Positions 13,851 to 21,540 of a stretch of DNA of 64,000 bases are shown piece by piece. Made by a program: the position numbers and the translations under genes. Location of the stretch: positions 1 through 64,000 of the forward strand of contig NZ_PVTE01000019.1 in NCBI RefSeq assembly GCF_003002825.1. Direction: 5' to 3'. Under the pieces are notes generated by a model, which worked only from the letters and a program-made list of their open reading frames with translations, had not been told where the DNA came from and ran no database searches. The DNA is from Spirosoma oryzae. GTDB taxonomy: Bacteria; Bacteroidota; Bacteroidia; Cytophagales; Spirosomataceae. Each line of letters begins with the position of its first letter. Positions within the stretch are counted from its first letter, which is position 1.

Positions 13851-14545
13851 TAAGCAGCTTGATTGAAGTCTTCAGGGAATCGATCCCGGTTCAACTGGGC
13901 AAACTCACCCCGAAGTTCCAGACATTTAGTATCGTAGGCAATGGCAGCCAGCTTCTCAGTCGGCTGAGTCGGTAGGATATACCGTTTTCCCTCGTGAGAA
14001 ATAGCGGCCCGCCAGCCTTTCCCCGTATGAGCCAGGTTAACCCCCAGGTATTTGGAGTTACCGGCTTTCCGAGGAGTCGTATTCCACTGGTTCTGAGACC
14101 GGGTAACCCAGCGGCAGTTTTCTCTGCTGTAGGGACCCTTGGAGTCCCGCCGGTCGATCTGCAGATTCTCCCCGTAGCCCGGCAGCATATCCTGGTAGAA
14201 TGTGTCGAACGTATGCCATTCCTCGGCCACGGTAATTCCCTTACCCCCATACCGGCCGTAATCCTTGTTTCCGGGGTTGTAACACCGCCGTTTCATTTCT
14301 TTCCAGACGTCGTAGAGCTTCTGCCGATCGGTTCTGGGCGGGTTCTTCCCATTACAGCCACAGGAAAGCAGTAGGCCGTTACGGAGTCGGTAGGTTTCGG
14401 TTTCCAGTTGTTTTCCACAGATACACTGGCAGTGGTAGAAGACTTTGGGAGATTTACTCTTACCGGATTTGGGATACCGGAGTTCGACTGACAGAATCGT
14501 CAGATCAGCTACCTGTTCACCAGGAGCATAGGCAATATGAGCCAT
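13850..14545 (-). CDS. HNH endonuclease with zinc ribbon and AP2 domain
   Basis: First gene of the mobile-element operon, 231 residues. Residues 39-64 hold a zinc-ribbon-like set of cysteines (CQCICG and SCGC). Residues 76-156 match the HNH proteins of the form LYxxWKxMKxRCYNPxNKDYxxYGGKGI, with DRRDSKGPYSRENCRWV carrying the core Asp and Asn. Residues about 165-215 (KYLGVNLAHTGKGWRAAI) are an AP2-like DNA-binding domain, a combination typical of phage homing endonucleases. It may be a selfish endonuclease or a nicking enzyme used by the element. Translation of the array probably depends on it through the TAATG junction. Confidence 0.85.
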   Translation of the reverse strand: MAHIAYAPGEQVADLTILSVELRYPKSGKSKSPKVFYHCQCICGKQLETETYRLRNGLLLSCGCNGKNPPRTDRQKLYDVWKEMKRRCYNPGNKDYGRYGGKGITVAEEWHTFDTFYQDMLPGYGENLQIDRRDSKGPYSRENCRWVTRSQNQWNTTPRKAGNSKYLGVNLAHTGKGWRAAISHEGKRYILPTQPTEKLAAIAYDTKCLELRGEFAQLNRDRFPEDFNQAA

Positions 14546-14633
14546 CAGGAAATAGCAGAAAAAGACCAGTCAAGAGCTGGCAGGGCCGTGAAGAAGAAAG
14601 GACGGGGACAGAATCCGGGCCGGATGGAGTCCC

Positions 14634-14654
14634 AAAAAAGGGGTAGAGCTACCC
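14634..14654 (-). terminator. Hairpin with U run in the operon leader
   Basis: On the minus strand GGGTA-GCTC-TACCC is followed by CCTTTTTT, the form of a weak intrinsic terminator. It lies about 90 bases before the endonuclease start and about 45 bases after the candidate promoter box, so it could attenuate the operon or end a short leader RNA. Confidence 0.45.
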
Positions 14655-14697
14655 GAAAAATAAAGAAGAAGTAGAGGTCCCGCTGGGATTTCTATAC

Positions 14698-14705
14698 CAA
14701 AGATA
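14698..14705 (-). promoter_or_regulatory. Candidate promoter -7 box for the element operon
   Basis: The minus strand reads TATCTTTG, a match to the Bacteroidota -7 consensus TAnnTTTG. It is the only such box seen in the gap upstream of the operon. A clear TTTG at -33 is not visible, so support comes from the box and position only. Confidence 0.4.
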
Positions 14706-14775
14706 GCAAATTTACCGGGAAACTGGTTGTTCTAAAGATGACCGTTTACTAACAATCAGAGCAGATAAAGCAAGA

Positions 14776-14846
14776 CCCTCGTAGCCAAAAACCGACCCAT
14801 GACAGACCCGTAGTACAGGTTGGTCAGTCGGTTAAGGCCACGAGGG
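14776..14846. repeat. 71-base imperfect palindrome beside tRNA-Arg
   Basis: CCCTCGTAGCC...AACCGAC (14776-14796) is mirrored by GTCGGTT..GGCCACGAGGG (14827-14846), with about 18 of 20 positions pairing. It lies 40 bases beyond the 3' end of the tRNA, towards the element. It could be the tRNA transcript terminator or a recombinase arm site. No T run follows it on the tRNA strand. Confidence 0.55.
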
Positions 14847-14884
14847 CAGTCTTTGTCAGCTGATTGACAGCTAGTTAGGCGTTG

Positions 14885-14958
14885 TGACCCCGAAGCGATT
14901 CGAACGCTTGACCGTCTGCTTAGAAGGCAGATGCTCTATCCAGCTGAGCTACGGGACC
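14885..14958 (-). tRNA. tRNA-Arg (anticodon TCT)
   Basis: The minus strand folds as a full cloverleaf: acceptor GGTCCCG with CGGGGTC (two G-U pairs), T8 A9, D stem GCTC/GAGC, anticodon stem-loop CTGCC-TTCTAAG-... with anticodon TCT, T arm AAGCG-TTCGAAT-CGCTT and discriminator A. CCA is not encoded. The 3' end faces the phage-like block, which is the usual orientation for integration into a tRNA gene. Confidence 0.95.
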
Positions 14959-15063
14959 CACTTGCTCAGTTTTAGCCGACACACCCTACGGATTGTCCTA
15001 AAACTAAGCCAAATGTACGGGCTCAGGCCCTATTTTGCAAACCAATTACCCAGTCTGCGCGTC

Positions 15064-16137
15064 ATGCCCTGTTTCGTCGGTCGCTTTTTATGGCTTGTAC
15101 TGTGCAGCCTTGTCGTTGATCTTCCCACTTGCCTATCCCAGCCAGTCGTACGTGAGCTTGTCGTTTCGGATTCACTGCTGCGAGCGCATGTCTACAATCT
15201 GGCAGCCGATAGCTTGCAAGGCCGTCGAACCGGTACAATCGGGCAGCGTCGGGCAGCCGCTTATTGCCAGCGTGCGTTGCGCGCAAGTCATCTGACGCCC
15301 GTTTTCAAGCTGGATTCCGTTCGAACCTCATACCGGCAAACATTCCCCATTGTCTTTACGAATGTAGCCACGTTCGGTAGCCTGCCTGGTAACAGTACCA
15401 GCTATCGGCAGGCCGAACTAGCCGACGGCCCCTTATCACATCAGGATAGCAGTCGTGCATTGTTCGGCATCAATCTGGGGGGGCTTCTGCCCGGCCTTGA
15501 TCTAAAAAAGGAGATTATCGTCGTATCGGCGCATTACGATCACGTAGGAGCCTCCGGCGGATTGGTTTATCATGGTGCGGACGACAACGCGTCGGGAACA
15601 GCGGCTGTGCTGGGTGTAGCCGCCGTTTTCGACAGCCTGGCCCGAAAGGGACTACGTAGTCGGCGCACGGTGCTGTTCGTGCTGTTTTCCGGTGAGGAAG
15701 ACGGGCTGCTGGGGTCGGCTTATTTTGTCGCCCATCCGCCGGCTTCACTGACTCAATTCGTCTGCGCACTCAATGCGGATATGGTCGGGCGGGTTGACGA
15801 TGACCACAAACGAGCACCAGATTATTGCTACGTATTGACAGACGCCAACGGGAGTAGCCTGAAAAAAACGGTGGAACAGGTCAATGCACAAACGGTACAA
15901 TTGATCTTGAATCGGGGAGGTTACAACACGGACGATGATCCCGAACAGTTCTTCCGTCGTTCCGATCAGTACAGCTTTGCCCGACTTGGTATCCCGGTTC
16001 TTTTTTTCACTAACGGCTCGCACAGCGACTACCACCGGCCTACCGATACCGCCAAACGTATCCGGTATGACGTGTTACGGAAGCGAGCGACGCTACTCTT
16101 TCAAACGGTTTGGGCCCTGGCAAATCCAGCCCCCTGA
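15064..16137 (+). CDS. Secreted M28-family metallopeptidase
   Basis: Start at 15064 gives a signal peptide (MPCFVGRFLWLVLCSLVV... then CLSQ); an in-frame ATG at 15013 is possible, and the open frame further left runs over the tRNA and is not coding. Zinc-ligand motifs of the M28 family are in order: SAHYDHVG, GADDNASGTAA, FSGEEDGLLGS with the catalytic Glu, LNADMVGR and SHSDYH near the C-terminus. Length (357 residues) fits a single-domain aminopeptidase exported to the periplasm or outside. It stands alone, divergent from the tRNA. Confidence 0.9.
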   Translation: MPCFVGRFLWLVLCSLVVDLPTCLSQPVVRELVVSDSLLRAHVYNLAADSLQGRRTGTIGQRRAAAYCQRALRASHLTPVFKLDSVRTSYRQTFPIVFTNVATFGSLPGNSTSYRQAELADGPLSHQDSSRALFGINLGGLLPGLDLKKEIIVVSAHYDHVGASGGLVYHGADDNASGTAAVLGVAAVFDSLARKGLRSRRTVLFVLFSGEEDGLLGSAYFVAHPPASLTQFVCALNADMVGRVDDDHKRAPDYCYVLTDANGSSLKKTVEQVNAQTVQLILNRGGYNTDDDPEQFFRRSDQYSFARLGIPVLFFTNGSHSDYHRPTDTAKRIRYDVLRKRATLLFQTVWALANPAP

Positions 16138-16300
16138 CCCTGTATTGCGTCGCGGCTTCTTCGTGAGCCCAGCAAAAAATAGGTAAGCGGCTTTTTTCGC
16201 GAAGCCTGGTCCCTTACTTTAGCCGTTCGTAAAGTCCATCTTTTTCACTCTTAACCGGCTGTCCGAGCAGATACTACTAATCAAGACGGCTTTTTTCGAC

Positions 16301-16552
16301 ATGAACCAAGACATTAGCCACGAAAACATTGGCCGTCAGTTGGAAGACGAAGCCAACAAAATACAGGATCGTCAGATCGAACAGCAGTTTCGAGACGCAT
16401 TTCTCCAGCTAGACCCCAACATCAATCTTGCAGCGATCACGATCGTCAGCGATATAGCCAACGACAACCTGATGATCGACGGAGTCGACGACGATCTTAT
16501 TGACCGTGCCGTTGAGATCGTGCGCGGGGAGCACGACAATGCAGAGCTATAA
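16301..16552 (+). CDS. Hypothetical acidic protein (83 aa)
   Basis: A soluble acidic helical protein: MNQDISHENIGRQLEDEA, then RQIEQQFRDAFLQLDP and a C-terminal DDDLIDRAVEIVRGEHDN. No family recognised. It is monocistronic and ends before a strong palindromic terminator. Confidence 0.55.
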   Translation: MNQDISHENIGRQLEDEANKIQDRQIEQQFRDAFLQLDPNINLAAITIVSDIANDNLMIDGVDDDLIDRAVEIVRGEHDNAEL

Positions 16553-16560
16553 ATGCAGAA

Positions 16561-16608
16561 ATGGCTACCAATCAGGTCACGCACGGGCGCAACCTGACTG
16601 GTAGCCAT
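16561..16608. terminator. Convergent-gene hairpin
   Basis: ATGGCTACCAATCAGGT (16561-16577) pairs with ACCTGACTGGTAGCCAT (16592-16608), 16 of 17 positions, around a 14-base loop. It lies between two convergent genes and probably ends both transcripts, although no long T run flanks it. Confidence 0.6.
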
Positions 16609-16628
16609 CGTTTGGTCGTTGGTCGACC

Positions 16629-17084
16629 TTACTGCTTGACCTGTACGGGTAGATCTTCCAATTGCGCGTAACTGAGTTTCCAGATTCCGTCGGCTGCTTT
16701 TTTCCAGAGCAGCATATAGTTCCCCTCACCGTAACCGGCTTTCTCCCCGGCAGCCTGTGGTAAAACGTCGACCGAAAACGTCCCCGCTTCGTAGGCGGTC
16801 TGCGTGTCGTTTACCGAACTGATTACGCTGGTTTTCAAACTTTTCGTCGTGGGCATCGTCGCGTTGACCCATTTCTCGGTCACCTCAGATTTGCCTTTGT
16901 AGTGCACTTCGCCTTGAACGAAGTCGACGTCGTCGGCCAGCATTCCGGTCACCTTACCGGCGTCTTTGCTATTCCAGGCACTTATAAACTGCTGATTCAG
17001 CGACTGCACATTTGCGGATTCTTCCTGCTTGTTACAACCTGTCAAGGCAGCGCCAACAAGCAGCGTATAAATCATCGTTTTCAT
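16629..17084 (-). CDS. SnoaL/DUF4440-like lipoprotein
   Basis: Start at 17084 (MKTMIYTLLVGAALTGCNKQ) gives a lipoprotein signal with lipobox LTGC. The mature domain has SLNQQFISAWNSKDAGKVTG, MLADDVDFVQGEVHYKGKSE and a C-terminal DGIWKLSYAQLEDLP, the pattern of the NTF2-like SnoaL/DUF4440 families. These are small cone-shaped domains with varied or no catalytic function, so the role is open. Probably anchored in the outer or inner membrane facing the periplasm. Confidence 0.75.
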   Translation of the reverse strand: MKTMIYTLLVGAALTGCNKQEESANVQSLNQQFISAWNSKDAGKVTGMLADDVDFVQGEVHYKGKSEVTEKWVNATMPTTKSLKTSVISSVNDTQTAYEAGTFSVDVLPQAAGEKAGYGEGNYMLLWKKAADGIWKLSYAQLEDLPVQVKQ

Positions 17085-17197
17085 AACCGTGTTGATTGAA
17101 TGGTGAAGCTTGGTCTCAGCTTTACTGTCCAAGGTATAACGATGGCCCTCAAGCGCGACCTTAAACCCTGAACAATAAACCTGAAACCTAAAAGAAA

Positions 17198-17737
17198 TTA
17201 CCAGCTCCGGCGGAGGTACTGCGACGACGCGTACGGCGTATTCGGCTGACCGTAAGCGGGATTAGGCAGGAATGATGCAGCAATCACTTCCGTCGACGAC
17301 GCTAATGCCATCGGCGCAGCAGCTGCGGCAGCAACGGCCACCGGTACGGTCGACACTGCCCCGAGGCCGTGCTTGGGTTTTTCACGGGCGGCAATGCGTT
17401 CGCGTTCGGCAGCTGCATTGGCTGCGGCTTCGCGCGAGCGCTGCTCCTCAGCAGCTCGATTCGCGGCTGCAATACGAGCCGCTTCTCGTTTGTTTTTATT
17501 GTCCTTGCTTTTGCCGATAGCGTACCCGGCAGCGCCACCAACGGCACCGCCGATCAGACCACCGACCAGCCGGTTACGTTTATTGATAATAGCGCCGGCA
17601 GCGCCACCAATCCCGGCTCCGATAGCGGTTCCTTTAGCCTGCGGACTCCAGCGACGGCGGTTCTGCGCCTGCACAGACTGGGCGAGGGTCAGGATGGTGA
17701 GCAGCACAAGTACGGCAGAAACTTGAATCGTTTTCAT
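17198..17737 (-). CDS. Secreted glycine-zipper protein
   Basis: Signal peptide MKTIQVSAVLVLLTILTLAQ ending near AQA. Residues about 36-75 are a glycine zipper (GAGIGGAAGAI, GGLIGGAVGGAAGYAIG), the YMGG-type membrane-associating repeat. A charged, alanine-rich helix follows (REAARIAAANRAAEEQ), then an alanine run and a Pro/Tyr C-terminus. Glycine-zipper proteins pack helices in or at membranes, often the outer membrane. Specific role unknown. Confidence 0.75.
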   Translation of the reverse strand: MKTIQVSAVLVLLTILTLAQSVQAQNRRRWSPQAKGTAIGAGIGGAAGAIINKRNRLVGGLIGGAVGGAAGYAIGKSKDNKNKREAARIAAANRAAEEQRSREAAANAAAERERIAAREKPKHGLGAVSTVPVAVAAAAAAPMALASSTEVIAASFLPNPAYGQPNTPYASSQYLRRSW

Positions 17738-17868
17738 GGTCTTATCTCGATTAGGTTAAACATTGTAACGTGACTAAGACAGCAAACGTTGTGTATGGTT
17801 TAGTCAACATGCTTGATCAATCGAGCCAGATTAACTCATCTGCCTGACGGTTTGTTTGGCGTAAATGA

Positions 17869-18402
17869 TTATCGCGGCTGTCCTTCACCCATTGATTTTG
17901 CCATAACGACGAATGTCAGCGGCTGTGCAGGAACGCCGAATCGTGGGTCGTCCGGAAACGGTTTTGTTACGCCCGTCGACCGGTAGCCGCGCCGTTCATA
18001 CCATGCAATCAGTTCGTGGCGTTGCGAAATGACTGTCATGGTAATCATCTGACAGCCAAAGCCCTTAGCCATTTCTTCAGCGGCCACCAGCAGACGTTTA
18101 CCGATGCCGCCCGTCTGATGGTCGGGCGACACCGTCAGCATACCCATGTATAGTTCCGCTTCCTTTCGCTCCAAATAAACGCAGCCCAGCAGCCGCCCTG
18201 CAGCGCGGTAGGTCAGGATCTGAGCCTGCGGATTTGCCAGCGATTCGTACAGATCGGCTTCCGTTGTGCGAAGCCCACTGAGCAAGTCGGCTTCGGTTGT
18301 CCAGCCCTGTCGTGAGCTATCGCCCCGGTACGCACTGTTGACCAGCTGATTCAACTCGGAAACGTCAGCTACCGTCGCAGTACTGATTATCGGATCGTCC
18401 AT
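17869..18402 (-). CDS. GNAT-family N-acetyltransferase
   Basis: A 177-residue GNAT domain: LYMGMLTVSPDHQTGGIGKR contains motif A with the acetyl-CoA pyrophosphate loop (TGGIGKRL), followed by LLVAAEEMAKGFGC and the motif B region ELIAWYERRGYRSTG. Substrate unknown. Its start is one base after the end of pyrF, so the two are probably cotranscribed. Confidence 0.85.
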   Translation of the reverse strand: MDDPIISTATVADVSELNQLVNSAYRGDSSRQGWTTEADLLSGLRTTEADLYESLANPQAQILTYRAAGRLLGCVYLERKEAELYMGMLTVSPDHQTGGIGKRLLVAAEEMAKGFGCQMITMTVISQRHELIAWYERRGYRSTGVTKPFPDDPRFGVPAQPLTFVVMAKSMGEGQPR

Positions 18403-18403
18403 C

Positions 18404-19240
18404 TCAGGAAGTATACGCTTTCAGGTAAGTCGCCATTTCAGCCTGTAGTGCCTGTGCTTCCGCCCGCGCCCGATCGGCAAAATCAGGTCCGTCCGACGCG
18501 TAGAGAATGCTCCGCGAGGCATTGACCAGCAGTCCACCCGCTTTGGTCAGGCCACACCGCGACACGTCGGCCAGACTCCCCCCCTGTGCTCCAACGCCTG
18601 GCACGAGCAGGAAATGCTCCGGCGCGATAGCCCGGATTCGTCCGAACACCTCCGCCTGTGTCGCGCCAACGACAAACATCAGCCGGTCGGCGTCGGCCCA
18701 GGTTTTGGCCGTCTGAATAACCGTCTCGAACAGTTCATTCGTACCGTCGGGGTCGGTAGGCAACCGCTGGAAGTCGGCGCTGCCCGCATTGGACGTCAGG
18801 GCCAGCAGGATCACCCATTTACCGGGGTAATCGAGAAAAGGCGTTACGGAATCGTGGCCCATGTAAGGCGCAACCGTTACTGAATCGAAGTCAAGTCCGG
18901 TGGCCGATGGGTCGAAAAAGGCGCGGGCATACAGTCCCGACGTGTTGCCAATATCTCCGCGCTTAGCATCGGCGATCGTGAAACAATCGGCGGGGATGTA
19001 GTCGAGTGTTTTTTGCAGGCTTTCCCACCCTTTCGGTCCCTGCGCTTCGTAGAACGCAATATTTGGCTTGTAAGCCACGGCAACGTCGGCGGTGGCATCA
19101 ATAATTGCTTTGTTGAACGCGAACACCGGATCGGGTTCGGACAGCAGATGGGCGGGCAGTTTGCGCGGATCGGTATCAAGACCGACGCACAGGTAGGATT
19201 GCTTTTTGAAAATCTGATGGCTCAGTTCGTCAAATGTCAT
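18404..19240 (-). CDS. pyrF: Orotidine 5'-phosphate decarboxylase
   Basis: Makes UMP from OMP in pyrimidine biosynthesis. Start at 19240 ([11 protein letters not shown]) gives 278 residues, normal for the second pyrF subfamily. Visible motifs are CVGLDTDP near the N-terminus, [11 protein letters not shown], the catalytic [11 protein letters not shown], and phosphate-binding [11 protein letters not shown] and [12 protein letters not shown] TAnnTTTG box lies 37 bases upstream. It is divergent from the epimerase gene. Confidence 0.93.
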   Translation of the reverse strand: MTFDELSHQIFKKQSYLCVGLDTDPRKLPAHLLSEPDPVFAFNKAIIDATADVAVAYKPNIAFYEAQGPKGWESLQKTLDYIPADCFTIADAKRGDIGNTSGLYARAFFDPSATGLDFDSVTVAPYMGHDSVTPFLDYPGKWVILLALTSNAGSADFQRLPTDPDGTNELFETVIQTAKTWADADRLMFVVGATQAEVFGRIRAIAPEHFLLVPGVGAQGGSLADVSRCGLTKAGGLLVNASRSILYASDGPDFADRARAEAQALQAEMATYLKAYTS

Positions 19241-19276
19241 GGGCAGTGGGCAACGGATCGGGGTGTAAATATTCCG

Positions 19277-19284
19277 CAAAGGTA
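19277..19284 (-). promoter_or_regulatory. Candidate -7 box for pyrF
   Basis: Minus-strand TACCTTTG fits TAnnTTTG and lies 37 bases before the pyrF start. It is arranged back to back with the box for the divergent epimerase gene. Confidence 0.5.
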
Positions 19285-19315
19285 GACGGTCAGGCATGGC
19301 CTGCGCACTTTTTCG

Positions 19316-19323
19316 TAGTTTTG
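19316..19323 (+). promoter_or_regulatory. Candidate -7 box for the epimerase gene
   Basis: TAGTTTTG fits the Bacteroidota -7 consensus and lies 51 bases before the ATG at 19375. Confidence 0.45.
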
Positions 19324-19374
19324 TCCGGTAACATCATTTTTATCAAACTCGTAGGTCACGTACATTTTTCCACT

Positions 19375-19920
19375 ATGCAAGTTCGGCACACCGCCATCGA
19401 TGGCCTGATTGAACTGATTCCCCGCGTATTTGAAGACGAACGCGGTTACTTTTTCGAGTCGTACAACAAGCCGTTGTTTGCGTCGCTCGGCCTGCCGATG
19501 GATTTCGTGCAGGACAACCAGTCTTTCTCGGTAAAAGGGGTACTACGGGGGCTACACATGCAGACTGAGCCTTTCGCGCAAGGCAAACTGGTTCGGGTGT
19601 CCAGCGGTCAGGTGCTCGACATCGCCGTCGACCTGCGCCCCGACTCGCCTACGTTCGGCCAGTACGAAACATTCCTGCTGGATGCCAAGCTGGCCAATAT
19701 GGCCTACATTCCTGAAGGCTTCGGACACGGTTTCGTAGCCCTCGAAGACAGCATTTTTACGTATAAGTGTACGAACGTGTACAACAAAGCGTCGGAGTCG
19801 GGCATTATCTGGAACGATCCCGACCTGAACATCGACTGGGGCGTCAAAGACCCGCTCGTTTCCGATAAAGATCAGCAGCTACTTACCCTGCGCGAAGTAT
19901 TTCCGCATGTAGCGATGTAA
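19375..19920 (+). CDS. rfbC: dTDP-4-dehydrorhamnose 3,5-epimerase
   Basis: A 181-residue cupin of the RmlC family, acting in dTDP-L-rhamnose formation for surface polysaccharide. Start at 19375 (MQVRHTAIDGLIEL). Family motifs: FEDERGYFFESYN, QDNQSFSVKGVLRGLH with the catalytic His, GQVLDIAVDLRPDSPTFG, and IPEGFGHGFVALED. The rest of the rml pathway is not in the window, so the gene is detached from its operon. Confidence 0.92.
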   Translation: MQVRHTAIDGLIELIPRVFEDERGYFFESYNKPLFASLGLPMDFVQDNQSFSVKGVLRGLHMQTEPFAQGKLVRVSSGQVLDIAVDLRPDSPTFGQYETFLLDAKLANMAYIPEGFGHGFVALEDSIFTYKCTNVYNKASESGIIWNDPDLNIDWGVKDPLVSDKDQQLLTLREVFPHVAM

Positions 19921-19925
19921 GGTTC

Positions 19926-20076
19926 GGTTTACGGTGGTTGACGCGAGGTGTAGCCTGGACCTCCAGGTCCGGGTGGACGCGTAGCGGCCAAATAGCTGCC
20001 GCTTACAGGAGTTGGCCTGACGGCCACCCGGACCTGGAGGTCCAGGCTACACAAGACGCGTCAATCACCGTAAACC
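19926..20076. repeat. Large palindromic repeat, family member 1
   Basis: Two nested inverted repeats: outer 20-base arms (GGTTTACGGT.. at 19926-19945 and 20057-20076, one mismatch) and inner 29-base perfect arms (19948-19976 and 20024-20052) that begin GTGTAGCCTGGACCTCC. The inner arm itself contains the palindrome GGACCT-CC-AGGTCC. It fills the gap between two convergent genes and touches the stop codon of the DJ-1-like gene. The TGTAGCC end recurs at 33.0 and 51.0 kb. Confidence 0.85.
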
Positions 20077-20768
20077 TATTTTTCATACATCTCCTCCAGC
20101 ACCTTCCGCCCTACTTTGCGGGCCGATAGCGGATTTTGACCGGTCACGAGCCGGTCATCGACTTCGATATGGGACAGGAACGGAATCAGGCCCTTGCTAT
20201 ACAGGCAGTTCTTTTCCCGTAGCTTGTCTTCCAGCAGAAACGGCACCTGATCGTCGAGTCGGGCTATTTTTTCCTCCACATTGGAAAACCCAGTAAGCTG
20301 CCGATTGCTAATCAGCGCCGTTCCGTCGGACAGGGTTACGTTTAACAAGCCGCTAACCCCGTGCCCCACGGCCGCGACCATCCCCCCCCGCTCATAAATC
20401 TGCCGGACGATAGCCTGTAGTGCTTCATTTTGGGGGAAATCCCACATGCTGCCATGCCCGCCCGCCAGGTACAGAATCTGGTATTGACTCGGATCGACGT
20501 CATTCAGGCGGATTGAGTTAGCCAGTTTGGTCTGAAACGTTGGGTTGTGCGTCCACTTTTCGTTAGTGGTGTCGCGCCGGTCGACACTTTTTTCGTCAAT
20601 AGAAACCACGCCCCCTTCCGGACTAGCCAGGTCATAGGGCAAGTTCCGGTCAGCCATTTCATCGCAGAAGTGAGTTACCTCACTCAGCCAGAGTCCTGTT
20701 TTTTGCGAACGCAGCGGGTATTGCGTGTGGCTGGTGCAGACAATCAGCACCTTATAAATCGGGTCCAT
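20076..20768 (-). CDS. DJ-1/PfpI (Hsp31-like) protein without catalytic cysteine
   Basis: Start at 20768 (MDPIYKVLIVCTSH). The 230-residue fold matches the Hsp31-type DJ-1/PfpI group: YDLASPEGGVVSIDEKS near residue 50, ILYLAGGHGSMWDFP, and the nucleophile elbow region AAVGHGVSGLLN. The elbow normally reads AxCHGP; here cysteine is glycine (codon GGG), while the following His is kept. The usual glyoxalase or deglycase chemistry should therefore be lost unless another residue takes over. It may work as a chaperone or binding protein, or be in decay. Confidence 0.85.
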   Translation of the reverse strand: MDPIYKVLIVCTSHTQYPLRSQKTGLWLSEVTHFCDEMADRNLPYDLASPEGGVVSIDEKSVDRRDTTNEKWTHNPTFQTKLANSIRLNDVDPSQYQILYLAGGHGSMWDFPQNEALQAIVRQIYERGGMVAAVGHGVSGLLNVTLSDGTALISNRQLTGFSNVEEKIARLDDQVPFLLEDKLREKNCLYSKGLIPFLSHIEVDDRLVTGQNPLSARKVGRKVLEEMYEK

Positions 20769-21000
20769 ACCGCAAGTTACATTTTTTACCGCCACCGCTA
20801 TATGATTGCCCTTCCACCGATTAGCCGATAGCGGGCCAGGTTAGCCTACATACTAGCGGCCTCCGATTAAACCCACGCCCTCCGACATACTCTAACCATT
20901 GGAACAACAGCTAATCAACAAATTAAAATTTTACAATTTTTCGTATTGGCCCAATTTTTCAGACATAAATTGTATATTCGTCTATAATCCGTACTGTACA

Positions 21001-21402
21001 ATGACCATGAAAAACGTTAGTTATGAGTCAATGAAAGCCGAGCATGCCTGGATGGTTGTCTCGGATCAGCTTCAGCAACGCAATAACATGCTTGGGCGGA
21101 GCATTTCTCACCTGGAACGCTTCCCGGCAGAAACGCGCATGGCGGGTCGGCTGACGATTTTGCGGTATCACCTGAAAATGAGCCTTCGTCAGCTTACACA
21201 GAGTGTTCATCAGCCGACACAGGCCACCGCCGACGCGCAGATTCTGGCCCGGCAGTGGCAGCACGTTCACCAACTGTTTTTCCTGCTGCGGCAGATCGAC
21301 ACGGAATTGGGGCGGGCACTTGACGAAAGCCTGACGCTACGCCACTGGCAGGACGCACAGAACGCCCGCGTTTATCGGTCGGCACTGGTTTGTCTAAATT
21401 AA
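21001..21402 (+). CDS. Hypothetical helical protein (133 aa)
   Basis: Start placed at 21001 (MTMKNVSYESMKAEHAWM) although the frame is open to 20899, where the DNA is AT-rich and looks like promoter region. The product is almost all helix with repeated heptad-like segments (GRSISHLERFPAE, MSLRQLTQSVHQ, QLFFLLRQIDTELG). No family recognised. Monocistronic, followed by a very strong terminator. Confidence 0.55.
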   Translation: MTMKNVSYESMKAEHAWMVVSDQLQQRNNMLGRSISHLERFPAETRMAGRLTILRYHLKMSLRQLTQSVHQPTQATADAQILARQWQHVHQLFFLLRQIDTELGRALDESLTLRHWQDAQNARVYRSALVCLN

Positions 21403-21470
21403 ACCTGAATTGAATAAATCCGGGGAATCCACTGGCCAACTACGCCTGACCGACGTGACTGGTTTCCCCG

Positions 21471-21519
21471 AAAAAGTCAAAACCCGGCTACTTAAACCGT
21501 AGCCGGGTTTTGACTTTTT
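21471..21519. terminator. Strong bidirectional terminator
   Basis: Perfect 21-base arms AAAAAGTCAAAACCCGG.. and its complement around loop TTAAACC, with A and T runs on both sides, between convergent genes. Confidence 0.9.
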
Positions 21520-21540
21520 GATCCAATCGCCAATAAAGCA

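Larger units (their letters stand above)
14546..14884. other. Intergenic region between the element operon and tRNA-Arg
   Basis: This 340-base stretch has no convincing gene. It holds, from right to left, a 71-base imperfect palindrome, a candidate minus-strand promoter box, a small hairpin with a U run on the minus strand and the untranslated leader of the endonuclease gene. A 45-codon, lysine- and arginine-rich frame on the plus strand (14537-14674) runs through the leader but has no supporting evidence. The left or right attachment junction of the element should lie here or in the tRNA. Confidence 0.5.

Noticed and set aside
14537-14674. Plus-strand 45-codon frame rich in Lys and Arg opposite the operon leader
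   Set aside because: No promoter, no coupling and no recognisable product; purine-rich DNA opposite a pyrimidine-rich leader explains the composition.
1-14884. Search by eye for a second copy of the tRNA-Arg 3' end within the block
   Set aside because: None was seen; the opposite attachment site, if any, must lie outside the window.
14884-15063. An N-terminal extension of the M28 peptidase frame through the tRNA gene
   Set aside because: The extension reads across a complete tRNA on the other strand, and a signal peptide begins at 15064.
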